Notes under the pieces: generated by a model | What the model was told of the DNA's origin: nothing | What the model saw: only the letters and a program-made list of their open reading frames with translations | Database searches by the model: none | Part shown: one piece after another, positions 17,134-26,634 of the stretch | Numbering within the stretch: the first letter of the stretch is position 1 | Layout: the number at the start of each line of letters is the position of its first letter | Translations under genes and position numbers: made by a program | Source: Frigoriflavimonas asaccharolytica | GTDB lineage: Bacteria > Bacteroidota > Bacteroidia > Flavobacteriales > Weeksellaceae | Reading direction: 5' to 3' | DNA: 64,000 bases | Assembly: GCF_013294015.1 (NCBI RefSeq) | Contig: NZ_JABSNO010000004.1 | Coordinates: forward strand, 138,183 to 202,182

Positions 17134-17775
17134 TTAAATTTCAAAAATATGTTGCTTTGTGAAAGCAATTGATTTATAATTTTTTTGTAAAGTTTTGGTA
17201 TCTAAACCTGTAAATTCACTAAATGCAGGTAATATTAACTGATTTTTAGAATAAGCAAAACATGGCAATTTCAATTTTTCTTTATGCGTTCCAAAAACCA
17301 CACCTGGATGAATATGTCCTGAAATAGAATAATAATTTTGATCTACATTTGGCTCGTGGATAAATACAAATGAACCCATCACTAATTCTTTTTCTACCAA
17401 ATCTATACAGTGTTCTTCGTAAAAAGCTTTCTTAATTCTATCGTGATTTCCTTTAATTAATGTTAATTTTAAATCACAAAATTTCTTTCGCCACTCACAA
17501 AATATATCTAAATCGCCGTTTTTTCCGGCATGAAACAAATCGCCAACTATCAATAGGTGCTGAACATCAAAATGTGCTATTAATTTTTCTAAATTTTTTA
17601 AATCTTTTTCTAAAATTCCACCCGGAATTGCAATTCCATTTTTTCTAAAATGTGCAGATTTTCCAACATGTAAATCACTAAAAATTAAAGTTTGTTCTTT
17701 CTCCCAATAAATGGCGCGCAAATTTGTGAATATTAGCTTTTCACCGTGAATTTCTTTTTCTAAAACCTGAATCAT
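17134..17775 (-). CDS. pdeM: Ligase-associated DNA damage response endonuclease PdeM
   Basis: 213 residues of the calcineurin-like metallophosphoesterase fold. The five metal motifs are visible: SDLHVGK, GDLFHAGKN, KGNHDR, FVFIHEP and SGHIHPG. The family was named for its constant association with an ATP-dependent ligase and an Lhr-type helicase, both present here directly upstream in the same order. The start overlaps the helicase stop by four bases (ATGA type), indicating translational coupling. It probably acts on DNA ends during repair. Confidence 0.93.
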   Translation of the reverse strand: MIQVLEKEIHGEKLIFTNLRAIYWEKEQTLIFSDLHVGKSAHFRKNGIAIPGGILEKDLKNLEKLIAHFDVQHLLIVGDLFHAGKNGDLDIFCEWRKKFCDLKLTLIKGNHDRIKKAFYEEHCIDLVEKELVMGSFVFIHEPNVDQNYYSISGHIHPGVVFGTHKEKLKLPCFAYSKNQLILPAFSEFTGLDTKTLQKNYKSIAFTKQHIFEI

Positions 17776-20234
17776 TTATTATTTTTCTTAAACTTCTTCT
17801 TCATACTCGCTTCTTGTAATCTTCTTATTCTATCTCCCAAGTCTTCATTACTCATAGATTGTCGTAAACTATCTACTTTGATGGGAAAACTTAAAGGCGT
17901 GAATGCGTTTGCAAATTTGAGGATTAATTTTGACTTTTCTATCCTGGAAAATGCTTCCCACAATCTCGCCTCATCTATCTGCTGATTAAACACCTCAGAA
18001 TAAGCTTGTTTAAATAATAAATTTTCCGAATCATATTCTTCTAAAACATTAAATATTAAAGCTGCAGACGATTGCAAACTGCGATTGCTTTTCTGTTTGC
18101 CTGGATAACTTTGGATCACCATACCAGAAATTACAGCAATATCCCGAAATTTTCGGCGCGCCATTTCTGTAGCATTTATGGAACTTTCTATATCTCGCAA
18201 TAAATTATCTTTACTTAATATATCTGCTAAAATACCATCATCAATAGGAATTTGCGTAGCGCTGAATAATTCAAAACCATAATCATTCATCGCCATAGAA
18301 AAAGATAACTGCTCGTATTTACTTAACCGGAAAGCCATCAATGCAGCCATCACTTCATGCACCAATCTGCCTTCAAATGGATAGAAAAATAAATGGTAAC
18401 CCTCTCGCGTGTGAATTAGTTCCACCAAAAATTCATCTTCTTTCGGAATAACAGATCGCTCTTCTTGATTAGCTAATAAAGGATGAAGAAATGTCAATTC
18501 CTTTTCTGAAGTTTTAGCTTGAAGTGCATCAGAAAGTTTCATTCTCAAAAATCTGCCAAGATGGGAACTCATTGGTAATCTGCCACCTACATAACTTGGA
18601 ACTCGTGCTTTTCCTTTTCCGCCACGCACAAAGACTGTCATTTCTTTTATGTGAACTACGTCTAAAACGCGACCAGCCAAAATAAATTTATCGTCTTTAT
18701 TCAATTTTGTAATGAAATATTCTTCCACCATTCCGATATAACCTCCACTTATAAATTTCACTTTTAGCATGGCATCGCTCACAATTACACCAATATTCAT
18801 CCTATGGTGCATCGCAATTCTGCGGTTAGTCACTTTATAAATTCCGTCTTCAATAATAACTTTATGAAACTCTTCATAATTTTTGAAAGCGCCACCACCA
18901 ATCGTTATAAATTGCAAAATTGAAGTCCATTCTGCTTCTGTAATTAAACTAAAAGCAAAGGTTTTTTTTATTTGAGGAAAAGTTTCAATCGGATCAAAAC
19001 CTTCGCCAATTGCTAATGTAACCAGATATTGAACCAAAACATCAAACGTCATCACCATCGGAACTCTCGGTTCTATCACATTTTGTTTTACGGCTTCTTT
19101 TAAAGCGGCAACTTCTATTAATTCTAAAGAATGCGTGGGAACAAAATAGATTTTCGAGGTTTCAAAAGGTGAATGTCCACTTCTTCCTGCCCGTTGTAAA
19201 AACCTAGCAACACCTTTGCTAGAGCCAATTTGAATAACTGTATCCACAGGTTTGAAATCTACACCCAAATCTAAAGACGAAGTAGAAACAACAGCTTTTA
19301 AATAACCAGAACTTAAATTTTCTTCGATCCAAATTCGTAAATCTTTATCAATAGAACTATGGTGAATGGCAATTTGTCCGGCGAAATCTGGATGATGGCT
19401 CAACAATAATTGATACCACATTTCTGCCTGACTTCTGGTATTGGTAAATACAATGGTCGTTTTACTTTCGAGAATTATCGGTGTTACTTTATCTACCAAT
19501 TTTCCACCCAAATGTCCTGCCCAAGGTAAAATTTCTACCTCATCTGGAAAAACAGATTGTATTTCTATTTTCTTTTTTTCTTTGGCGACAACTTTTGTTT
19601 TCTTTAAATCATATGGAATTAAAACTTCCAAGGCTTCATCTAAATTACCGATGGTCGCCGTAATTCCCCAGATTTTTAATTTCTTTTGATAACTTAATAA
19701 TCTGCTTAAACTTAACTCTACTAAAACCCCACGTTTACTTCCTAAAAGTTCGTGCCATTCATCTATGGCAACACATTTTAAATTTTTGAAAAATCGTTGG
19801 TGATTTTTTTGCCCTAAAAGTAAATGCACTGTTTCTGGCGTTACCAAAAGTATGTCTGGCATTTTTCTCAATTGTTTTGCCTTTTCGGAAACGGGTGTAT
19901 CGCCATTTCGTACACCAACCGTCCAATCAAGACCAATTTCTGCGATGGCTTCTGCCATAGCTTTGGCAATATCTTTAGCTAAAGCACGAAGCGGCGTAAT
20001 CCACAATAATTTTAAGCCGTCTTTGTATTGTGTGGGATTATTTAAAAAATCTGCAATTACTGCAATAAAAACTGAATACGTTTTTCCAAAACCTGTTGGT
20101 GCAATCACCATTCCGCTGTAACCACGGCTGTACTTTTCCCAAGTTTTCAATTGAAATTCAAATGGCGAGAACGTTTTTTCCGCCAACCAATTGTGGATGA
20201 TTTTGTAACCCTCGGAATTTTGAAAATCTGCCAT
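17772..20234 (-). CDS. Ligase-associated DEXH-box DNA helicase (Lhr-like)
   Basis: 820 residues: a superfamily 2 helicase core followed by the Lhr-type winged-helix and C-terminal domains. Walker A is APTGFGKT with K51; motif II is DEWHE; motif Ia includes TPLRALAKD; motif VI is QRAGRSGHS. The length fits Lhr-core proteins of the ligase-associated subgroup rather than the 1500-residue Lhr. It ends four bases into pdeM and begins directly after the ligase stop codon. It is likely a 3'-5' translocase acting in a repair pathway with the three neighbouring enzymes. Confidence 0.95.
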   Translation of the reverse strand: MADFQNSEGYKIIHNWLAEKTFSPFEFQLKTWEKYSRGYSGMVIAPTGFGKTYSVFIAVIADFLNNPTQYKDGLKLLWITPLRALAKDIAKAMAEAIAEIGLDWTVGVRNGDTPVSEKAKQLRKMPDILLVTPETVHLLLGQKNHQRFFKNLKCVAIDEWHELLGSKRGVLVELSLSRLLSYQKKLKIWGITATIGNLDEALEVLIPYDLKKTKVVAKEKKKIEIQSVFPDEVEILPWAGHLGGKLVDKVTPIILESKTTIVFTNTRSQAEMWYQLLLSHHPDFAGQIAIHHSSIDKDLRIWIEENLSSGYLKAVVSTSSLDLGVDFKPVDTVIQIGSSKGVARFLQRAGRSGHSPFETSKIYFVPTHSLELIEVAALKEAVKQNVIEPRVPMVMTFDVLVQYLVTLAIGEGFDPIETFPQIKKTFAFSLITEAEWTSILQFITIGGGAFKNYEEFHKVIIEDGIYKVTNRRIAMHHRMNIGVIVSDAMLKVKFISGGYIGMVEEYFITKLNKDDKFILAGRVLDVVHIKEMTVFVRGGKGKARVPSYVGGRLPMSSHLGRFLRMKLSDALQAKTSEKELTFLHPLLANQEERSVIPKEDEFLVELIHTREGYHLFFYPFEGRLVHEVMAALMAFRLSKYEQLSFSMAMNDYGFELFSATQIPIDDGILADILSKDNLLRDIESSINATEMARRKFRDIAVISGMVIQSYPGKQKSNRSLQSSAALIFNVLEEYDSENLLFKQAYSEVFNQQIDEARLWEAFSRIEKSKLILKFANAFTPLSFPIKVDSLRQSMSNEDLGDRIRRLQEASMKKKFKKNNK

Positions 20235-21815
20235 TTAAGTAATTAATTTTTTTACTTCTTCAATATCGTCTATTTCGTCCACTTTTTTATCTCGTCGCCA
20301 TCTTTTTATTCTTGGAAAACGCAAGGCTACTCCACTTTTGTGACGTTTGCTAAATCCTATTCCTTCAAAGGCAATTTCGAAAACCAATTCGGCTTTTACA
20401 GTTCGTACCGGTCCAAATTTTTCTAAAGAATTTTTGGTTACAAATCGGCTAACTTCCATTATTTCCTTATCCGTTAATCCAGAATAAGCCTTTGCAATGG
20501 TTACCAATTTATCTTCTTGTTTCACGGCAAAAGTGTAATCTGTGTAAAATCCGCTTCTTCTACCACTACCTTTTTGGGCATAAATTAAAACTGCGTCAAT
20601 CGTTAATGGATCCACTTTCCATTTCCACCAATCGCCTTTTTTTCTGCCAGAATGGTATTTAGAAGTTTTTTGTTTTAGCATTAAACCTTCGGAATTATTA
20701 TCTCTTGATGATTCTCTAGCTTCGGCTAATTCTTCCCAATTTTTTGCGATAACTATTGGCGGAATTTTAATATTATCAACCGGATTTTTCTCTATTAAAT
20801 TTTCCAAATGAAGTCTTCTTTCTTCTAAATCTGCTTCCCGCAAATCCTTCCCATCCAATTCTAAAATATCATACACAAAAGTTTGAATAGGAATTTCCTG
20901 CATCATTTTTTTTGTAATGGTTTTCCTGTTTAAACGCTGCTGCAAAACACTAAAATTTAAAACTTGATCATCCAAAACTGCTAAAATTTCGCCGTCTAAA
21001 ACAAAATCTCCTGGCATTTTTCCGAAAGCTTCAACTAATTCTGGAAATTGCGCATTCACTAATTCTTCTCCGCGAGACCAAATAAAAACCTCATCATTTC
21101 TTTTAATAAATTGTCCGCGAATTCCGTCCCATTTGTATTCCGCTTGCCAATCTTGAACATCGCCTAATTCTTCTGGCGTTTTTTCTAAAGGATAAGCGAG
21201 GCAAAACGGATAGGGTTTAGAATTGTCTGCATTGATGTTTTCACCCGAAATTAATTCCGAAAAATTTGTTTCAGAAACTTCCCATTTTCCCATTATACTG
21301 TGCATCAATGCACTAGATTCTTGTCCAGAATATTTTGCAATAGCATTTATAAGTATTTTTTTAGAAACTCCAATACGAAAACTTCCGCCAATTAATTTAT
21401 TAAAAATAAAGCGTTCTGTGTTTTCTAATCCGTTCCAACTTTCTAAAACGTATCCTTTTTTTTCTCCTTCAGAAGCATTTTTTAATGCCAATAATTCATC
21501 CAACCACTGATTGAGAGATTTTTCAATTTTATGTTCTGGTACAGGTAAAATTAAAGATAAAGTTTCGCCTAAATCTCCAACTGCAGAATAACTTTCTAAG
21601 AAAAGCCATTCTGGTAAACCTGTGATTTCATATGCCCAATCTTTTAATAAATTAGAATTTACGGGTCTTTTCGGACGTTTTCCGGTGAATAAAGCAAGAA
21701 ACCACAATTTATCTTTATCGTCTGCAATCTCTAAATAATGTACGATTGCATCTATTTTTGCAGTCGTTTTGTTGCTACTTTCTACAGCGGAAATGAGCTC
21801 GGCAAAGTGTTTCAT
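20235..21815 (-). CDS. ATP-dependent DNA ligase
   Basis: 526 residues. The N-terminal DNA-binding domain, the adenylation domain with nucleophile K228 in EYKWDGIRG, and the OB domain ending in FPRIKRWRRDKK are all present. Further ligase motifs seen are FVLDGEILA, SEGLMLK and WWKWK. It seals nicks using ATP and is accessory to the essential NAD-dependent ligase found in most bacteria. It is abutted by the helicase (no gap) and overlaps the exonuclease gene by four bases, so all are read from one message. Confidence 0.95.
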   Translation of the reverse strand: MKHFAELISAVESSNKTTAKIDAIVHYLEIADDKDKLWFLALFTGKRPKRPVNSNLLKDWAYEITGLPEWLFLESYSAVGDLGETLSLILPVPEHKIEKSLNQWLDELLALKNASEGEKKGYVLESWNGLENTERFIFNKLIGGSFRIGVSKKILINAIAKYSGQESSALMHSIMGKWEVSETNFSELISGENINADNSKPYPFCLAYPLEKTPEELGDVQDWQAEYKWDGIRGQFIKRNDEVFIWSRGEELVNAQFPELVEAFGKMPGDFVLDGEILAVLDDQVLNFSVLQQRLNRKTITKKMMQEIPIQTFVYDILELDGKDLREADLEERRLHLENLIEKNPVDNIKIPPIVIAKNWEELAEARESSRDNNSEGLMLKQKTSKYHSGRKKGDWWKWKVDPLTIDAVLIYAQKGSGRRSGFYTDYTFAVKQEDKLVTIAKAYSGLTDKEIMEVSRFVTKNSLEKFGPVRTVKAELVFEIAFEGIGFSKRHKSGVALRFPRIKRWRRDKKVDEIDDIEEVKKLIT

Positions 21816-22831
21816 AGCTCTTCAGTTTTTTCAGTTTCTTTAGAAGCTTCTTCTTCATCACCAAATTTGGTATTCACCTCGAAAGCATTGATGCCAATTT
21901 CATTCAAATATTTTGTAAAAACCGCAATTTGTCCGTGCGTTACATGTACTTTTTCTGCGCCCGTTGCTTTTATGGTATCCAAAAGTCCGTTCCAATCTGC
22001 ATGATCAGAAATGGCAAAACCTGCATCGGCAGATTTCCAACGGCGAGAACCGCGAATTTGCATCCAGCCAGAACAAAAAGCTGTAGCGCGATTTGGAATT
22101 TTTCGTATCATATTTGAATCTGACAAAGCTGGCGGAACGATTACAATTTCTCCTTTTACTTTTTTCACATCTTCGTGAAAGTCTAAGACCTCATAATCTG
22201 GCAAATCTATTCCCACACTTTCTATAGCTTCGTTTAACCTACCGATTGAAGAATGTACATACACTTTCCCTGCACCTTCTACAGATTTTAAAATCCGCTG
22301 TGCTTTTCCTAAAGAGTAGCCAATGAAAACCGAAGTTTTGTCTTGACTTTTATTTAAAGCAATCCAGTTTTGCATCTGTTCAGAATATTGTTGCGGTGTC
22401 AACCAATTATAAATGGGCAAACCGAAAGTAGATTCAGTGATAAATTCATGGCATTTTACCAATTCAAAAGGGGTAGAAATTCCATCGTCTTGAACTTTAT
22501 AATCGCCCGTAAAAACGGTGACATAACCTTTGTATTCCATTCGGATTTGAGAAGAACCCACGATATGACCCGCAGGATGAAAACTGACTTTTACACCATT
22601 AATCATCAGAGGTTCGTTGTATCCCACACTTTGACACTCAATATCTTCACCAATTCTAATCTTTAAAATCGGTTTTGTAAAATGATGGCAAAGGTATTTT
22701 TTCATGCCCCATTTCGCATGATCTCCGTGACCATGAGTAATTACAGCTAAATCTACTGGTCTCCACGGATCTAAATAAAATTTTCCCGGGATGCAATAGA
22801 TGCCTTTAGTTGTGAATTTAATTAAATTCAT
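21812..22831 (-). CDS. Ligase-associated DNA damage response exonuclease
   Basis: 339 residues of the metallo-beta-lactamase/beta-CASP superfamily related to SNM1/CPSF-type nucleases. The zinc motif HGHGDHAKWG is near the N-terminus, PAGHIVGSSQI and VFTGDYKVQDD follow, and ISDHADWNGLLD and VHVTHGQ provide the later metal or active-site His residues. The C-terminus is Glu-rich. The family name reflects its operon position beside the ATP-dependent ligase, which is reproduced here with a four-base overlap. Confidence 0.93.
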   Translation of the reverse strand: MNLIKFTTKGIYCIPGKFYLDPWRPVDLAVITHGHGDHAKWGMKKYLCHHFTKPILKIRIGEDIECQSVGYNEPLMINGVKVSFHPAGHIVGSSQIRMEYKGYVTVFTGDYKVQDDGISTPFELVKCHEFITESTFGLPIYNWLTPQQYSEQMQNWIALNKSQDKTSVFIGYSLGKAQRILKSVEGAGKVYVHSSIGRLNEAIESVGIDLPDYEVLDFHEDVKKVKGEIVIVPPALSDSNMIRKIPNRATAFCSGWMQIRGSRRWKSADAGFAISDHADWNGLLDTIKATGAEKVHVTHGQIAVFTKYLNEIGINAFEVNTKFGDEEEASKETEKTEEL

Positions 22832-22834
22832 AAT

Positions 22835-24040
22835 TTATCTTCCAAATTTGAAATATTCTGTGAGTGCATGTTTTTTATTTTTTAAAAATGCGGATGCCAT
22901 ATCCATTCCAGTTACAGAAAATGTGATTCCATTTCCACCAAAACCTAGAACAAAATAGGAATTAGGATATTTTTCATGAGTTCCTATATAGGGCAAACCA
23001 TCTTTAGTTTCGCCAAATGTTCCTGCCCACGTAAAGTCTGTGTAAAATTTAAAATCAGGCTGCAATTTTTTTAAAATCTTTAAAATTTCCTTCTCTTTTT
23101 TTTCTAACAATCGATCTCTTTTGGCAGGATCTCTAAAATCTTCGTCTCCACCGCCAATTAAAAGCCTGTTATCATCGGTAGTTCTCATATAAATATACGG
23201 ACTATCTGTATTCCAGAAAAGTGTATTTTCAAAATGATGCAATTTTTCTGGATTCACTTCACTGCTTATTGCAAAAGTGCTCATCAGATTTACGAATTTT
23301 TCTTTAATCAAATTCGTGCTTTCATAACCTACACAATAGATAATTTTCTTTGCTTTGATTTTATAATTTTCTGTAGTCGTAAGAATATTGAAACCTTTTT
23401 TATGTTGAACAGATTTCATTTCTGTTTTATCATAAATTTTCAAGCCTTTCTTCTGGCTAAATTCTAAAAGTTCATGCGCCAATTTAAAAGCATCAACACT
23501 CGCTCCTTGCTTTGAAAGAATGCCCCCAAAAGTATTTTTTAAATTATATTTTTTAAGAATTTGGTCTGCTTCTAGCCATTTCACGGCAAAACCTGCATTT
23601 TTGCGAGCTTCAAATTCTGTTTTCAGCCAAGAAACATCTTCCTTTTTTGAGGCAAAAAATAGCGACTCTTTTCTGGTAAAACCAGCTTCGGATTTTAGAT
23701 TTTTACAAATTTTTTCTAGTTCATCTATAGAATCGGAACAAGCTTTGTAGGCCAAAACTGCGCCTTCTTTTCCAATTTGCTCTTCTAGTTCATACAATGG
23801 AACATCAATTTCATATTGCAGCATAGAAGTAGTTGCGGAAGTGCTTCCGTTGCAAATTTCTCTTTTATCTATCAAAATTGTTTTATGACCTTCATTTATC
23901 ATTTGATATGCCAACAAACTACCCGTAATTCCACCACCAACGATAAGAATTTCGCATTCTGCATCTTCTTTTAATGATGGATAAGAATTGATAATTCCAT
24001 TTTTTACCAGCCAAAAAGGTTCGTTTGATTTTAAATCCAT
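22835..24040 (-). CDS. NAD(P)/FAD-dependent oxidoreductase (DAO family)
   Basis: 401 residues. An N-terminal dinucleotide fold EILIVGGGITGSLLAYQM with the adenine-ribose acid in TILIDKREICNGST, and a C-terminal FAD region (PYIGTHEKYPNSYFVLGFGGNGITFS) typical of D-amino-acid-oxidase-like flavoenzymes. The substrate is not evident. Three bases separate it from the exonuclease gene, so it is the likely first gene of the minus-strand repair operon. Whether it takes part in repair or merely shares the promoter cannot be told. Confidence 0.87.
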   Translation of the reverse strand: MDLKSNEPFWLVKNGIINSYPSLKEDAECEILIVGGGITGSLLAYQMINEGHKTILIDKREICNGSTSATTSMLQYEIDVPLYELEEQIGKEGAVLAYKACSDSIDELEKICKNLKSEAGFTRKESLFFASKKEDVSWLKTEFEARKNAGFAVKWLEADQILKKYNLKNTFGGILSKQGASVDAFKLAHELLEFSQKKGLKIYDKTEMKSVQHKKGFNILTTTENYKIKAKKIIYCVGYESTNLIKEKFVNLMSTFAISSEVNPEKLHHFENTLFWNTDSPYIYMRTTDDNRLLIGGGDEDFRDPAKRDRLLEKKEKEILKILKKLQPDFKFYTDFTWAGTFGETKDGLPYIGTHEKYPNSYFVLGFGGNGITFSVTGMDMASAFLKNKKHALTEYFKFGR

Positions 24041-24149
24041 TTTTTAAAATTTTTAACGAATTTAGATAAATAATTAATCCAAAAATTAAAATTAATAAAT
24101 TTTATAAAAATCAAAATTAATGTTGTAAACAGAGAAAATTTATAACTAC

Positions 24150-24157
24150 TACTTTTG
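24150..24157 (+). promoter_or_regulatory. Candidate -7 element for the PNPOx-like/dps pair
   Basis: TACTTTTG matches TAnnTTTG, 50 bases upstream of the start at 24208. Confidence 0.4.
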
Positions 24158-24207
24158 TTAGTGTAAGATAATCACCCAATTATTAATTAAATTTTTAAAC
24201 AAAAGAT

Positions 24208-24717
24208 ATGTCCAAAGAAAATTTAGATAAAGAAAAAGCGATAGCAAAACTGAAAGAACTATCTGAAAAAGCAAAAATTTGTATGTTTTGTAGTGAACTG
24301 AATCAGATTCCACAGAATTCTAGACCAATGAGCATCCAGGAATGTGATGAACAAGGAAATCTTTGGTTTTTGAGCAATTCTACAAGCAACAAAAATTTCG
24401 AAATTCAAGAAGATAATCGTGTTCAATTATACTTTATGAGTAATGACGATTACGAATATCTTTCCATTTTCGGAAAAGCATACATATATAAGGATAAGGA
24501 AACTATCGAAGAGCAATGGTCACAAATGGCTAATGCTTGGTTTGATGGAAAAGATGATCCAGAAGTTTCTGTAATCCGTGTAACTCCAGAAGAAAACTAT
24601 TATTGGGATACCAAAGCGGGCAAATTTGTAAGCATGCTTCACTTTATCTCAACTGCAATTTCTGGTGGTAAATCAGACGGAGACGACGGTGTAGAAGGAA
24701 ATTTAACTGTTAAATAA
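24208..24717 (+). CDS. Pyridoxamine 5'-phosphate oxidase family protein (general stress protein type)
   Basis: 169 residues of the FMN-binding split-barrel fold. CMFCSELNQIPQNSRPMSIQECDEQGNLWFLSN is the usual first half of general-stress-protein-26-like proteins, followed by VQLYFMSNDDYEYLSIFGKA. No signal peptide is seen. Such proteins bind FMN or FAD and are linked to stress survival, but the reaction is unknown. The dps gene follows after 22 bases, which fits a joint stress-response unit. Confidence 0.87.
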   Translation: MSKENLDKEKAIAKLKELSEKAKICMFCSELNQIPQNSRPMSIQECDEQGNLWFLSNSTSNKNFEIQEDNRVQLYFMSNDDYEYLSIFGKAYIYKDKETIEEQWSQMANAWFDGKDDPEVSVIRVTPEENYYWDTKAGKFVSMLHFISTAISGGKSDGDDGVEGNLTVK

Positions 24718-24739
24718 TTATTAATTAAAAATAAAAAAT

Positions 24740-25237
24740 ATGAAACCTGATTTAGGAATAAGCGTGAAGAATTTGAAATCTGTAAACGAAATTTTAAATA
24801 ACGTATTGGCAGATGGAAACATTTTGTACATTAAATTGAGAAAATTTCATTGGAATCTTTCCGGTGACAACTTTATGGAATTGCATGAATTGTTTGAAGC
24901 ACAATATGATGCTGTTGCAGAAGCAGTAGACTTGGTGGCAGAGAGAATAAGTACACTTGGTGGAGAAGCTATTGGAACTGCTGTAGAATTTGCAAAATAC
25001 TCGCAGCTAAAAGAAACTCCAGGAAAAGTACCAAATAACCAAGGAATGTTGAAAGAATTGGTAGGTGATCATGAAACTATCGTGAAAACTTTGAGAGAAA
25101 AACTAGATGAATGCGAAGAGAAATATGGCGATGCAGGAACCGCAGATTTCTTAAATGGATTGATGCAAGAGCATGAAAAAATGGCTTGGAAATTGAGAAA
25201 ATTCTTCAAAGAAGAAACTGCAACGAAGTCTAAGTAA
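24740..25237 (+). CDS. dps: Dps family DNA-binding/ferritin-like protein
   Basis: 165 residues forming a four-helix bundle. The ferroxidase-centre signature is present: KLRKFHWNLSGDNFMELHELFE (His, and later Asp/Glu) and DAVAEAVDLVAERISTLGG. Dps dodecamers oxidise and store iron and protect DNA during starvation and oxidative stress. It is followed at once by a strong terminator and preceded by the PNPOx-like gene, probably on the same transcript. Confidence 0.94.
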   Translation: MKPDLGISVKNLKSVNEILNNVLADGNILYIKLRKFHWNLSGDNFMELHELFEAQYDAVAEAVDLVAERISTLGGEAIGTAVEFAKYSQLKETPGKVPNNQGMLKELVGDHETIVKTLREKLDECEEKYGDAGTADFLNGLMQEHEKMAWKLRKFFKEETATKSK

Positions 25238-25250
25238 AATTTAAATTTCA

Positions 25251-25288
25251 CAAAAAAATCGCTTTCAGCAATGAGAGCGATTTTTTTG
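25251..25288 (+). terminator. Terminator after dps
   Basis: A 13-bp stem CAAAAAAATCGCT/AGCGATTTTTTTG around TTCAGCAATGAG, with the right arm forming the T-run. The same core (ATCGCTTTCA...GAGAGCGAT) occurs in the terminator at 28278. Confidence 0.88.
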
Positions 25289-25371
25289 TGGTTTTTTTTT
25301 AAAGTATTGGTATTTTTAAATTATAAATACTGTATGTAACCTTTGTTACAATTTTTGATTATAAATATAGC

Positions 25372-25379
25372 TATTTTTG
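25372..25379 (+). promoter_or_regulatory. Candidate -7 element for the M28 peptidase operon
   Basis: TATTTTTG fits TAnnTTTG, 16 bases before the start codon at 25396. Confidence 0.4.
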
Positions 25380-25395
25380 AAGTACAATACTTAAA

Positions 25396-26631
25396 ATGAA
25401 GCTTTCTATAAAAATAATCGCTCTACTATTCTTTTCATTACAATGGATTTCTATTTCTGCGCAAGTTGATACTTCTCAGATTAAAAAACACATTGAAGTT
25501 TTATCTTCAGATTCTATGGAAGGCAGACTTGTAGGTTCTACTGGTGAAAAATTAGCCTCAGAATATATTTCAAATTACTTTCAAGAATTAAATCTTACTC
25601 CTTTTACGAATAATGATTTTATCAATTATTTTTCATTTAATTATAATTCAAACCCTCATGGAAATGGCACAAATTCCAACACCATAACGGGAAGAAATGT
25701 TGTGGCATTTTTGGATAATGAAGCAAAATATACTTTTGTAATTGGAGCGCATTATGATCATTTAGGTTTAAATGAATATAATTTATCTACCGACTCGAAA
25801 GGAAAAGGGCAAATTCATAATGGTGCAGATGATAATGCTTCTGGAGTTTCTGCCGTTTTAGAATTGGCTAATATGTATAGCAAAAACAATATAAAAGAAC
25901 ACGTCAACTTTATTTTTGTATGCTTTTCTGGAGAAGAATTGGGATTGATGGGATCTAAATCTATCGCAGAAATAATTAAAAAAGAATATCCCAACAGTTC
26001 ATTGATGCTCAACTTTGATATGATTGGAAGAATGGATTCTACAAATTCTCTAAATATTGGAGGAATTGGAACTTCTCCAAATTTCACGATAACAATTAAC
26101 GAAAATAAACCCGATAATTTTCAACTTACGCTAGATGAAAGTGGAACAGGACCTTCAGATCACACCTCTTTTTACACCAATGGAATTCCGGTTTTATTTT
26201 TACACACAGGTTTACATCTTGATTATCATAAACCTACAGATGATGCCGATAAAATAAATTTCAAAAAAACAGCTGAAATAGTAGATTTTGCAAAATCTGT
26301 AATAGATGATTTAGCACTAAATCCTGAATTGCCATTTCTACAAACCAAATTAAAATCTACAGAAAATATTTCTTCATTTAAAGTTACTCTCGGAATTTTT
26401 CCCGATTACACAGATTATGGAGATGGATTGCACATACAAGAAGTGATAGAAAATAGAACAGCAGAAAAATACGGTTTGCAAAAAGGAGACATCATTACAA
26501 AAATTCATAAAACAGACATTACAGATGTTTATACTTATATGAAAGCATTATCTACTTTGAAAAAAGATCAATTTTACAAATTAAAATTCATTAGAAATAA
26601 GAAAAACCAAACCATCAATATAAAATTTTAA
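25396..26631 (+). CDS. Secreted M28 family metallopeptidase with PDZ domain
   Basis: 411 residues. A signal peptide (to about residue 23, ending ISISAQ) leads into an M28 aminopeptidase domain: HYDH at 119-122, GADDNASG, CFSGEELGLMGS and FDMIGRMDS carry the two-zinc site and catalytic Glu, and SDHTSFYTNGIPVLF completes it. Residues about 325-411 form a PDZ-like domain (AEKYGLQKGDIITKIHKTDITD). It probably degrades peptides outside the cytoplasm. It is three bases upstream of a T9SS cargo gene, so the two are co-expressed. Confidence 0.92.
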   Translation: MKLSIKIIALLFFSLQWISISAQVDTSQIKKHIEVLSSDSMEGRLVGSTGEKLASEYISNYFQELNLTPFTNNDFINYFSFNYNSNPHGNGTNSNTITGRNVVAFLDNEAKYTFVIGAHYDHLGLNEYNLSTDSKGKGQIHNGADDNASGVSAVLELANMYSKNNIKEHVNFIFVCFSGEELGLMGSKSIAEIIKKEYPNSSLMLNFDMIGRMDSTNSLNIGGIGTSPNFTITINENKPDNFQLTLDESGTGPSDHTSFYTNGIPVLFLHTGLHLDYHKPTDDADKINFKKTAEIVDFAKSVIDDLALNPELPFLQTKLKSTENISSFKVTLGIFPDYTDYGDGLHIQEVIENRTAEKYGLQKGDIITKIHKTDITDVYTYMKALSTLKKDQFYKLKFIRNKKNQTINIKF

Positions 26632-26634
26632 ACC

